Below, one piece after another: positions 15,671 through 23,735 of a DNA stretch of 35,513 bases. Position 1 is the stretch's first letter. Each line of letters begins with the position of its first letter. A program made the translations under genes and the position numbers. The notes below the pieces were generated by a model. It made no database searches. It saw nothing but the letters and a program-made list of their open reading frames with translations, and was not told the origin of the DNA. The stretch is from Alphaproteobacteria bacterium (GTDB lineage: Bacteria; Pseudomonadota; Alphaproteobacteria; JABAAW01; JAHZMA01), in assembly GCA_022599575.1 (NCBI GenBank), contig JAHZMA010000038.1, positions 1-35,513 on the forward strand, given 5' to 3'.

Positions 15671-16549
15671 ATGATGCGTCTCTATATTCTGCGTTTGGCA
15701 TTGTTGTGGGTGACGATGTTTTGTGGTGCAACTCTTTATAGCATTATTGTGTTCGCACAGGAAAATGATAGCAACATCACAGCGAATCAAGAAACATTGC
15801 CTGATGATAATGTTGATGATAATTCAAAAACAGAAAATGATGAGATTATCGCCAAAGCCAATAAGCTATTGGCAGAACAATTACGAGGCATTTTTCAGGA
15901 TATTACGACGTTAAAATCTAATATCACTATGGTGCAACAGGATATTGATGGTTTGGGTCAAGATATTGATGGTCTGGGCCAATTGCTGCATCGTGATTTA
16001 TCAGAAGCGGAGCTTAAAACACTTCGCAAAAAGCAATCAAAAGATGTGGCAGAAATTATTATTCGCTTTCAAGAAAGAATCAATTTTTTTGAACAGCAGG
16101 CGATTGAATTAACGGGATTGGCAGAAGAGTTGAATTTTAGGTATCAGCCCTTGCAGGAAAAATTGGCTGCGTTAGAAACATTGCAAGCAGAAACAATCGT
16201 CAATCATGATAGATTAAGTGATTCACATGATGAATTAACTATTTCTTATGAAATAGTGCATGAATTACATGATGAATTAAGCGATTTACACGATGAATTA
16301 AGTGTTTCTCACGATGGTTTACGCATTTCATATGATGAATTTTATGATGCTTCTATTGCAACCCAACAGGCGACTGAGAAACAACAACAGGATTTACTTA
16401 AATTGATTACCCAGCAAAATAAATTATTGAAAAAACAGCAAAACACAATTAACAAGCAAGCCTCTTCTATTCAAACATTAGAAAAAAATCATAACGCACT
16501 GGTAAAAGAATTTCAAAAATTGGTCGATCAATTAAGCAAGACTGAATAA
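15671..16549 (+). CDS. Secreted coiled-coil protein at the cpoB/ybgF locus
   Basis: I do not recognise a family. The 292-residue protein begins with a signal peptide (hydrophobic to about residue 28, likely cleavage after VFAQ or nearby), then an acidic Asn/Asp-rich stretch (30-60), then heptad-like helices to the end. It contains internal repeats: two perfect DIDGLGQ units (91-104) and several HDELS-type units (about residues 180-228). The last 60 residues are rich in Gln, Lys and Asn. Its position between pal and tilS is where cpoB/ybgF normally lies. CpoB also has an N-terminal coiled coil, but the C-terminal TPR repeats expected of CpoB are not visible. It may be a highly diverged CpoB or a replacement. 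It ends 1 base before the tilS ATG. Confidence 0.6.
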   Translation: MMRLYILRLALLWVTMFCGATLYSIIVFAQENDSNITANQETLPDDNVDDNSKTENDEIIAKANKLLAEQLRGIFQDITTLKSNITMVQQDIDGLGQDIDGLGQLLHRDLSEAELKTLRKKQSKDVAEIIIRFQERINFFEQQAIELTGLAEELNFRYQPLQEKLAALETLQAETIVNHDRLSDSHDELTISYEIVHELHDELSDLHDELSVSHDGLRISYDEFYDASIATQQATEKQQQDLLKLITQQNKLLKKQQNTINKQASSIQTLEKNHNALVKEFQKLVDQLSKTE

Positions 16550-16550
16550 C

Positions 16551-17861
16551 ATGCCGCAGAAACTTTATGATTCGGCACTTTATCAGGAATTTAAACAAAA
16601 TTTAGATGAGTTGTTCGCCCCCATCATGACGCAATATCGCTGGCATTTTGCTTGCGCTTGTTCGGGCGGTGCTGATTCATTGTTACTTACCTTATTCATG
16701 CGGCAATGGTTGCAAGATTACTCAGAATTTTCGCATCAGTTACATGCGCTGATAATTGACCATCAATGGCGCGCAGAATCATTGCTTGAGGCACAAAAAA
16801 CAAAACAATATTTGCAAGAATATGCGATTGATGCCCATATCCTCACCATGCAAAATAACATAGATAAAAACAGTCCAAAAAAAAATAGTGAGGCTGAAGC
16901 GCGCCAACAACGTTATCAACTGCTACAGCAATATTGCCAACAACATGATATTTTGTTTTTATTCACGGGGCACCAAAGCGATGATAAGGTGGAAGGGTTT
17001 TGGCTAAATTTAATACGTGGCAGTGGGCTTTATGGTTTAACGGGCTTAAATTTGTTGCGGGCGGCTGATAATGTGCGTCTGATTCGCCCTCTATTAAGTG
17101 CAGATGCCACACAAATAAGAGATTTACTCGATTCATGCGCTATTCCATATATTAAAGACCCAGCGAATGATTCGACTAAATACAAACGCAATCGAATCAG
17201 ACAAGCGCGCAATATGTTTGATGAGATGGGCTTTACCAAACAGCGTATCTTGCAAACAATGCAACATTTACAGGCAACAAAGCAGGTGATGGAAAGGCAA
17301 CTCACCATGCTGAAAGCGAAGCATTGCCTGTATCATCCGCTAGGGTTTATCCGCATCGATGGCGCGTTATGGATAGATTGGCATGATGATGGCTATCAAT
17401 CACTGGTGTCAAAAATCCTTGCCGATGCAATTGCCCGACTGGGTAAGGGCTATGCGCCACGTTATCAAAAATTATTGGCGGTAAAACAAATATTGCAAAA
17501 TCAGCCCACATTATTATGTGGCAGGCACATTGCGGGAGTTAATCTTTATTGGCATGATAATGCTTTATATTTGTTCCCAGTAAAAATGCCAGATTGTAAA
17601 TTGTTTGCCAGTGAATTTTTTAATTGTGATAATTCGCATCAACATCAACATTGGCAATTGCGCCCATTGGGCAATGAAGGCATCAAGCAATGGCGGGCTA
17701 CAAAAGCATCGGCTGAAACATCATGGAATGCCATTAAAACCTATTTACCGCGCACTCTTATCGCGCAATTACCCGCTTGGTTTGATGGTGAAAAACTACA
17801 AGCTGTGCCATTTTTCGGGCGTATCAGTCCTTTATGTGTTGATAAAATCAAAAAACTATAA
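16551..17861 (+). CDS. tilS: tRNA(Ile)-lysidine synthase
   Basis: TilS attaches lysine to C34 of the CAU-anticodon tRNA-Ile, so that AUA is read as isoleucine. The 436-residue protein has the PP-loop ATP motif SGGADS (38-43), ALIIDHQWRAES, the TGHQSDDKVEGFWLNLIRGSGLYGLTGL segment and the RNRIRQ motif near residue 220, all typical of TilS_N. The C-terminal region (about 360-430) resembles TilS_C, with WRATKASAETSWNAIKTYLPR and IPSW-like LPAWFDGEKLQAV. It starts one base after the preceding stop, so the two genes are coupled. Confidence 0.93.
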   Translation: MPQKLYDSALYQEFKQNLDELFAPIMTQYRWHFACACSGGADSLLLTLFMRQWLQDYSEFSHQLHALIIDHQWRAESLLEAQKTKQYLQEYAIDAHILTMQNNIDKNSPKKNSEAEARQQRYQLLQQYCQQHDILFLFTGHQSDDKVEGFWLNLIRGSGLYGLTGLNLLRAADNVRLIRPLLSADATQIRDLLDSCAIPYIKDPANDSTKYKRNRIRQARNMFDEMGFTKQRILQTMQHLQATKQVMERQLTMLKAKHCLYHPLGFIRIDGALWIDWHDDGYQSLVSKILADAIARLGKGYAPRYQKLLAVKQILQNQPTLLCGRHIAGVNLYWHDNALYLFPVKMPDCKLFASEFFNCDNSHQHQHWQLRPLGNEGIKQWRATKASAETSWNAIKTYLPRTLIAQLPAWFDGEKLQAVPFFGRISPLCVDKIKKL

Positions 17862-17880
17862 AATAATTCAATCACTTTAT

Positions 17881-17911
17881 CTTGCAATTTCATAATTCAA
17901 TCCCATATAAT
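17881..17911 (+). promoter_or_regulatory. Heat-shock (sigma-32 type) promoter of ftsH
   Basis: CTTGCAA (17881-17887) and CCCATATA (17902-17909) are 14 bases apart. This closely matches the RpoH consensus CTTGAAA - about 14 - CCCATNTA. The same bases also read as a sigma-70 promoter, TTGCAA - 18 - TATAAT. It lies about 32 bases before the ftsH ATG and overlaps nothing coding. ftsH is a classical RpoH target, which supports the reading. Confidence 0.65.
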
Positions 17912-17942
17912 GGGTAATGGAAAATATTATTAGGTCTTATTC

Positions 17943-19829
17943 ATGAATATCAATCGTAACGTTATCGTATGGATTGCCATCGCTGGCGGTCTGTTTTTGC
18001 TGATTAATTTATTTCAAACTGCTGGTAGTAATACGGGCGACACAGCCATTGCCTATAGCCATTTTATTGGTCAGGTGGAAACGGGGCAAGTGGCACAGGT
18101 GGAAATGATGGATAATGAAATTAAAGGCTTATATAAAAATGGCACATCGTTCAAAACTTACGCGCCTGCCGATCCAACTTTGGTACAAAAATTAATTGAT
18201 TCAGGTGTTTTGGTATCGGTAACACCGCCCGAAAAAGGCGTTAGTTTTATTTATATTCTCATTCAATGGTTCCCAATGTTGCTTTTAATCGGGGTATGGA
18301 TTTTTTTCATGCGTCAAATGCAAGGCACAGGTGGTAAAGCGATGGGTTTTGGCAAATCACGCGCCAAATTACTGAATGAAAAAAAGGGCAAAGTCACCTT
18401 TGACGATGTGGCAGGGGTAGAAGAAGCCAAGCAAGAACTAGAAGAAATTGTTGAATTTTTACGCTCTCCGCAGAAATTTCAGCGTTTGGGTGGTAAAATC
18501 CCTAAAGGCGTATTGCTGGTTGGGCCTCCTGGTACGGGTAAAACATTGATTGCGCGCGCCGTTGCGGGCGAGGCTGAAGTGCCGTTTTTCAGCATTTCGG
18601 GTTCTGATTTTGTTGAAATGTTTGTGGGTGTCGGTGCTAGCCGTGTCCGTGATATGTTTGAACAGGGCAGAAAAAGCGCCCCTTGTATTATCTTTATTGA
18701 CGAGATTGATGCGGTTGGCCGTCATCGCGGTGCGGGACTTGGCGGTGGCAATGATGAGCGTGAGCAAACATTGAATCAAATGCTGGTTGAGATGGATGGT
18801 TTTGATGCTCAAGAAGGCATTGTTTTGATTGCCGCAACCAACCGTCCTGACGTGCTTGACCCTGCTTTATTACGTCCTGGCCGTTTTGATAGGCAAGTGG
18901 TTGTGCCAAATCCAGATATTGATGGCAGAGAAAAAATTATAGAAGTGCATCTTAAAAAAGTGCCAGTTGGCCCTGATGTTGAAGCGCGCATTATTGCGCG
19001 TGGCACACCCGGTTTTTCGGGTGCTGATTTAGCGAATTTAGTCAATGAGGCAGCATTATTGGCAGCAAGACGCAATCGGCGCGTGGTAGGGATGGCTGAA
19101 TTGGAAGAAGCCAAAGATAAGGTGATGATGGGTGCTGAAAGACGCTCGATGGTGATGGGTGAAGATGAGCGTAAACTCACCGCCTATCATGAAGGTGGTC
19201 ATGCTATTGCGGCGTTACATTCATCGGAATCAGACCCGATTCATAAAGCGACGATTATTCCGCGTGGGCAGGCACTGGGTATGGTGATGCGCTTACCAGA
19301 AAAAGACCATTTCGCCTATGCGCGTGATAAATTAGAAGCCAATTTGGTGGTGGCAATGGGTGGTAGAATTGCTGAAGAGATGATTTTTGGTGCTGAAAAA
19401 GTTACCACTGGCGCAAGTTCTGATATTCAACAAGCGACTGATATTGCGCGCCGTATGGTTACCGAATGGGGCATGAGTGATTTAGGACCACTGCGCTATA
19501 ATGATAATCAGCAAGAAGTTTTTTTGGGGCATTCTGTTGCCAAACATCAAAATGTCAGTGAGGATACTGCGCGTCAGATTGATGATCAGATTCGAAAAAT
19601 CATTACCCATGCCGATAAAACATGCCGTGCGATTCTAAAGAAACATGCCGATCAATTAGAGACATTAGCGCAAGCCTTGCTGAAATATGAAACATTAAAT
19701 GGGCAAGAAATTGAAGATTTATTGGCAGGCAAGAAAATCGCGCGTGATACCATTATCACCAAAAAACCTAGCAAGAAAAAAGGCGGTCGCATTGGCTCAG
19801 TGCCGATTTTAACGCCGAAAACCAGCTAA
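17943..19829 (+). CDS. ftsH: ATP-dependent zinc metalloprotease FtsH
   Basis: A membrane-bound AAA+ protease that removes damaged membrane proteins and regulators. The 628 residues run: TM helix 1 (about 7-25), a periplasmic domain, TM helix 2 (about 101-121), the AAA domain with the pore loop region and Walker A GPPGTGKT (194-201), Walker [10 protein letters not shown], the second region of homology [11 protein letters not shown], then the M41 peptidase with zinc motif HEGGH (416-420) and the distal acidic ligand in [16 protein letters not shown]. The C-terminal tail is short and basic. All catalytic residues are present. Confidence 0.97.
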   Translation: MNINRNVIVWIAIAGGLFLLINLFQTAGSNTGDTAIAYSHFIGQVETGQVAQVEMMDNEIKGLYKNGTSFKTYAPADPTLVQKLIDSGVLVSVTPPEKGVSFIYILIQWFPMLLLIGVWIFFMRQMQGTGGKAMGFGKSRAKLLNEKKGKVTFDDVAGVEEAKQELEEIVEFLRSPQKFQRLGGKIPKGVLLVGPPGTGKTLIARAVAGEAEVPFFSISGSDFVEMFVGVGASRVRDMFEQGRKSAPCIIFIDEIDAVGRHRGAGLGGGNDEREQTLNQMLVEMDGFDAQEGIVLIAATNRPDVLDPALLRPGRFDRQVVVPNPDIDGREKIIEVHLKKVPVGPDVEARIIARGTPGFSGADLANLVNEAALLAARRNRRVVGMAELEEAKDKVMMGAERRSMVMGEDERKLTAYHEGGHAIAALHSSESDPIHKATIIPRGQALGMVMRLPEKDHFAYARDKLEANLVVAMGGRIAEEMIFGAEKVTTGASSDIQQATDIARRMVTEWGMSDLGPLRYNDNQQEVFLGHSVAKHQNVSEDTARQIDDQIRKIITHADKTCRAILKKHADQLETLAQALLKYETLNGQEIEDLLAGKKIARDTIITKKPSKKKGGRIGSVPILTPKTS

Positions 19830-19840
19830 AGAATAAAAGC

Positions 19841-19874
19841 GCCCATTAGAAATCGAAGCCCATTAGAAATCGAA
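19841..19874. repeat. 17-bp perfect tandem duplication at a gene 3' end
   Basis: The unit GCCCATTAGAAATCGAA occurs twice in a row (19841-19857 and 19858-19874). The second copy contains the stop codon and last codons of the minus-strand DUF1674 gene; the first lies just beyond its stop. The length is not a multiple of three, and the duplication leaves the protein end intact. A slippage origin is likely. Confidence 0.9.
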
Positions 19875-20240
19875 GCAACGCCCTGCGCGTTCCCAATCGC
19901 CATAGCGCGTGGGTTCTAGCCCTTTCGGACCACCAAACTCATCAGCCTGTGCAGGCGCATCAAGATTTGGCATATTCGCATTTTGCGGATTTTTAATTTG
20001 GGCATTTTTAAGGCGTGCTTCTTTCAGCTCTGCCCGCATTTTTGCCCCTGCCGCATCGGCTTTTTGCTCGGCTTTGGTACGCGCATCTAAATGTTGATTG
20101 GCTAACTCTGTGGTTGCTTGCTTCACCTTATCATCAGGTGACATATTATCGGGGGATAGGCCGCCAGATTTTGCATTATTAATTGATTTTGGCATAAAAT
20201 CTTTCAGGGTTAATGGTTTATCGCTATTTGATTTTTTCAT
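19863..20240 (-). CDS. DUF1674 / SDHAF4-type succinate dehydrogenase assembly protein
   Basis: The last 23 residues match the DUF1674 (SDHAF4/Sdh8) signature almost exactly: GGPKGLEPTRYGDWERAGRC followed by FDF. In eukaryotes this family binds flavinated SdhA and protects it until the complex is assembled; the bacterial role is inferred from that. From the ATG at 20240 the protein is 125 residues. That is longer than typical members of about 60-100, because of a charged, Ala/Lys-rich, probably disordered N-terminal part with NAQIKNPQNANMPN. Upstream in-frame starts at 20246 (ATG) and 20255 (GTG) are possible. No sdh genes are nearby; pmbA is divergent, about 85 bases away. Confidence 0.8.
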   Translation of the reverse strand: MKKSNSDKPLTLKDFMPKSINNAKSGGLSPDNMSPDDKVKQATTELANQHLDARTKAEQKADAAGAKMRAELKEARLKNAQIKNPQNANMPNLDAPAQADEFGGPKGLEPTRYGDWERAGRCFDF

Positions 20241-20324
20241 ATTCATCTCTTGCACTCATATTCAACTTTACGCTACATTGCTGATTATATGCCAATCATT
20301 AAAGCAAAACAAGATGGAGATTTC

Positions 20325-21662
20325 ATGAGTGATTTACGGAATATTGCCGAAGATACGGTAAAGCTTGCCCTCAAAGCAGGCGCAGACCATGCCGATTGCG
20401 TGGTGGTAACCAGCCAATCGCTGTCATATGGGCAGAGGCTTGGGCGCGTGGAAACAATGGAAGAATCCGAAGGGAGCAAATTATGTTTGCGGGCGATTGT
20501 AAATGGCGCACAAGCGATTGCCTCTAGCAATGATATTCAGAATTTGCAAGATTTGGCGGCACGGGCGGTTGAGATGGCGCGGATTGTGCCAGTGGATAAT
20601 GATTGTCTGCCTGCCAGCAAAGATGAAATGATGCAAAATGTGCCACAAGGCGATGTTTTACAGCTTTTTGATAAGAGTGATGTAAGCATGGAAATGTTGA
20701 TTGAAAGTGCCAAGCAGATGGAAGAAACTGCACTTGCCATCAAGGGTATTAGCAATTCGGAAGGCAGCGGTGCATCTTCTGGCAAAACGCAAAGCGCATT
20801 GGCAATTTCTAACGGCTTTAATGCCTATATGGAAAAAACCTATTTCGGCATATCGGTTTCTATGATTGCAGGCACGGGCGATGAAATGCAAACCGATTAT
20901 GATTATAGCACCAACTGCCATTGGCAAAATCTAAAATCGCCAACAGAAATTGGCAAAAAGGCGGCACAGCGCGTCTTAGATAAAATGGGCGCGAAACAAG
21001 CACCATCAATGCAAGCGCCAGTGGTATTTGCGCCACGCGTGGGGCGTGGCTTGCTAGGGAGTTTCTTAAGCGCGATTAATGGTGAGGCAATTTACAAAGG
21101 CACATCGTTTTTGAAAGAAAAAATGGGACAGGCGATTTTTGCCGATTCGATTAACATTATTGAAGACCCGCACCGCAAACAAGCAATGGGCGCAAGGCTA
21201 TTTGATGGCGAAGGCATGCAAACTGAAACACGGCATTGGATAAAAGATGGCGTGTTACAAGGTTGGGTGCTAGATTTACGTACCGCACGTAAATTACATA
21301 TGCAAAGCACTGCTAATGGCGGGCGTGGTATTGGCGCGGTGCCCAGCCCATCAGCAGGCAATGCGTTTATTGCGGCAGGCACGCAATCGGTGAAAGAATT
21401 ATTGGCGGATATTAAGCAAGGTTTTTATGTAACGCAATTAATGGGAATGGGCGTTAATGGCGTTACGGGTGATTATTCGCAAGGGGCGGAAGGGTTTTGG
21501 ATTGAAAATGGCGAAATCACCTTCCCCGTGCAGGAAATGACGATTGCGGGCAATTTGAATGATATGTTCGCAAATCTTTCAGTTGCTGATGATTTATTAT
21601 TTGAGCAATCGATTAATGTGCCGACCATTAAAATTGCTGACATGACGATTGCGGGTGCATAA
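20325..21662 (+). CDS. pmbA: TldE/PmbA family metalloprotease subunit
   Basis: PmbA (TldE) forms a heterodimer with TldD, which holds the active site. The pair degrades unfolded peptides and processes microcin-type precursors. The ATG at 20325 has a GGAG site 7-8 bases upstream, giving 445 residues; an earlier in-frame ATG at 20250 would overlap the divergent gene. Family features are GADHADCVVV near the N terminus, RLGRVETMEESEGSKLCLRAIV, the TDYDYSTNCHW segment, GRGLLGSFLSAINGEAIYKGTSFL, and the C-terminal GMGVNGVTGDYSQGAEGFWIENGEI. tldD is not in the window. Confidence 0.93.
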   Translation: MSDLRNIAEDTVKLALKAGADHADCVVVTSQSLSYGQRLGRVETMEESEGSKLCLRAIVNGAQAIASSNDIQNLQDLAARAVEMARIVPVDNDCLPASKDEMMQNVPQGDVLQLFDKSDVSMEMLIESAKQMEETALAIKGISNSEGSGASSGKTQSALAISNGFNAYMEKTYFGISVSMIAGTGDEMQTDYDYSTNCHWQNLKSPTEIGKKAAQRVLDKMGAKQAPSMQAPVVFAPRVGRGLLGSFLSAINGEAIYKGTSFLKEKMGQAIFADSINIIEDPHRKQAMGARLFDGEGMQTETRHWIKDGVLQGWVLDLRTARKLHMQSTANGGRGIGAVPSPSAGNAFIAAGTQSVKELLADIKQGFYVTQLMGMGVNGVTGDYSQGAEGFWIENGEITFPVQEMTIAGNLNDMFANLSVADDLLFEQSINVPTIKIADMTIAGA

Positions 21663-21681
21663 ATAATGGCGCATCAATAAT

Positions 21682-22782
21682 GTGAATGATTTAGAGAAAA
21701 AAAAATTAAAGAGTGGCTACACCACAGGTGCTTGCGCCACAGCTTGCGCGTCAGGCGCATTATTAGCATGGTTACAGCAAAAATCATTATCGCAAATTTT
21801 GATTACATTGCCCAAAGGGCAACAGGTAAATTTTACCTTGCATGATGTGATGTTTGCTGAAACTAGCGCATCAGCGGCAACTATCAAAGATGCAGGCGAC
21901 GACCCCGATATCACGCATGGCGCTACCATTCGCGTTTCGCTTCATATCAGCAAAAATAATAACGCACTTGATGTGATTTTCAAAGCAGGCGAGGGTGTTG
22001 GCATTGTTACCAAAGCAGGGCTACCGATTAAGGTTGGCGAGCCTGCGATTAACCCTGTGCCACGCCAAATGATAGAACAACATCTGCAAAGCTTGGCAGT
22101 GGAATATCAATTACAGGCAAAGATAATTGTAACAATTTCAGTTGATAATGGCGCAACATTAGCCGAAAAAACATGGAATCCGCGATTGGGCATTGAAGGT
22201 GGTTTATCGATTCTAGGCACAAGCGGCATTGTGCGTCCCTATTCTTGTGCTTCATGGATTCATGCGATTCATCGCGGTATTGATGTGGCGCGTGCATTGG
22301 GGTTGAATCATGTAGCTGGCAGCACGGGCAATTTATCAGAAGCTTTGGTGCAAGCACATTATCAGCTAAGCCAGCATGCGCTGATTGATATGGGTGATTT
22401 TGCCGCTGGCATGTTAAAATATCTCAAAAAACATCCGATTAAACGCGTTACGATTTGTGGTGGTTTTGGTAAAATGCTGAAATTAGCGTTGGGGCATGGC
22501 GATTTGCATAGTGCGCGGTCGCAAATTGATTTTACAAAATTGCAAGATTGGGCGCGTGATAAATGTGGTGATGATGCGCTTGCCGATTTGATTGCGACTG
22601 CCAATAGCGCGCATCATCTATCGGAATTGTTGCAGACTATCAGCAGTGAACGGCGCTTATGTTTTTTACGGCTGGTAGCGCAAAAGGCGATTAGCACCGC
22701 ATCGGGCTTTGCGGGCGATAAGATTACGATTGATGTAATACTCATCAATCGGCAAGGTGAGGTGATTTATTGTTCTGTGTAA
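21682..22782 (+). CDS. cbiD: Cobalt-precorrin-5B C1-methyltransferase CbiD
   Basis: CbiD methylates C-1 of cobalt-precorrin-5B in the oxygen-independent pathway, the step done by CobF in the aerobic route. The 366-residue protein opens with the family signature KSGYTTGACATACASGALLAW. It continues with a GDDPDITHGATI segment, AGEGVGIVTKAGL, INPVPRQMI, LSILGTSGIVRPYS and VTICGGFGKMLKLALGHGDLHSARS. The start is a GTG with a weak ribosome site, 19 bases after pmbA, so it is probably co-transcribed with pmbA. It is 15 kb away from the main corrinoid operon. The 3' end overlaps the convergent tsaC gene by 16 bases. Confidence 0.95.
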   Translation: MNDLEKKKLKSGYTTGACATACASGALLAWLQQKSLSQILITLPKGQQVNFTLHDVMFAETSASAATIKDAGDDPDITHGATIRVSLHISKNNNALDVIFKAGEGVGIVTKAGLPIKVGEPAINPVPRQMIEQHLQSLAVEYQLQAKIIVTISVDNGATLAEKTWNPRLGIEGGLSILGTSGIVRPYSCASWIHAIHRGIDVARALGLNHVAGSTGNLSEALVQAHYQLSQHALIDMGDFAAGMLKYLKKHPIKRVTICGGFGKMLKLALGHGDLHSARSQIDFTKLQDWARDKCGDDALADLIATANSAHHLSELLQTISSERRLCFLRLVAQKAISTASGFAGDKITIDVILINRQGEVIYCSV

Positions 22783-23735
22783 GATGCACGACGCAAACGG
22801 TCATTTAATGCAACACCTATATCCTTATCAGGAATCGGTGCAACCGCGATTTTTTTATGCACACTTATTGCATCTAATTGATGCAAATAATCGTAAAAAT
22901 GATAGGCGGCTTCGGCTAAATCGCTAGTTTTGGATAGGTTCAAATCGCCATCATATATGCCAAACCCTAGCATTAACTCATCATTTTCGGGCATGGTGGC
23001 ATTTAAGCGCAAACGACTTTTGGGTTGATAATGTGCTGATAGCATACCGGGCGCGATAATATTTTTAGTCTCTTGCTCCATCTCGGCCTTCATATTTGTT
23101 TCTGGCACATGTAAACTGCCATGTCGCAAGATGGTGAGGTGCTGATAACGGGCATCAATGATGGTGGATTCTAACCCGAATTGGCAGGAAGTTGCATCAT
23201 CTAAAATCAATTCTGGTTGGCTATTGTCTAAAAAATTTTGTAACACATGAATGGCACGGGTGGGGCTTAATGCGCCAGAGATATTCGCGCTTGGGGCGGC
23301 AACTGGCACATTGCTTGCGGTAATTAGCTGTTTGGCAATCGGGTGATGTGGGCATCGAAGCGCAATGCTTTTCTTACGCGTTATCAGCATCTTGGAAAGT
23401 CTGCTATTGGCTTTGGCGTTTAGCACCAAAGTTAGCGCACCTTTATTATCAGGATTATCGTGATACCAATATTGTTGGATAAGTCTATCAGCCATCGACC
23501 CCGTTTTAATATCGGCAAGCTGATAGGCATCATTAGCTTCAGCAATATGCACAATCAGCGGATTATGGGCAGGGCGGTTTTTGGTTTGGTAAATCAACCT
23601 TATCGCATCATCATCATAGGCATTGCCCGCAAGCCCATACACGGTTTCGGTGGGCATGGCGATTAAGCCACCTTGCTTTATAATCATTGCTGCACGGTTG
23701 ATACCATGCTGGTTCGATGGGATAATTTCAGCCAT
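22767..23735 (-). CDS. tsaC: L-threonylcarbamoyladenylate synthase (Sua5/TsaC)
   Basis: The enzyme makes threonylcarbamoyl-AMP from threonine, bicarbonate and ATP for the t6A modification at position 37 of ANN-decoding tRNAs. The 322-residue length indicates the Sua5 form: an N-terminal YrdC domain (about 1-205) with MPTETVYGLAGNAYDD, KNRPAHNPLIVHI and ALRCPHHPIAKQLI, then a linker (IIAPGMLSAHYQPKS, typical of Sua5) and a C-terminal Sua5 domain. The ATG directly abuts the ubiB stop. Confidence 0.94.
   Translation of the reverse strand: MAEIIPSNQHGINRAAMIIKQGGLIAMPTETVYGLAGNAYDDDAIRLIYQTKNRPAHNPLIVHIAEANDAYQLADIKTGSMADRLIQQYWYHDNPDNKGALTLVLNAKANSRLSKMLITRKKSIALRCPHHPIAKQLITASNVPVAAPSANISGALSPTRAIHVLQNFLDNSQPELILDDATSCQFGLESTIIDARYQHLTILRHGSLHVPETNMKAEMEQETKNIIAPGMLSAHYQPKSRLRLNATMPENDELMLGFGIYDGDLNLSKTSDLAEAAYHFYDYLHQLDAISVHKKIAVAPIPDKDIGVALNDRLRRASYTEQ

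Noticed and set aside
16210-16360. CRISPR-like or minisatellite array
   Set aside because: The repeats are in-frame HDELS-type codons of a coiled-coil protein, variable in sequence and spacing, without spacers.
18459-18812. Antisense ORFs over ftsH
   Set aside because: They are open only as a shadow of the strongly conserved AAA domain and have no independent start signal.
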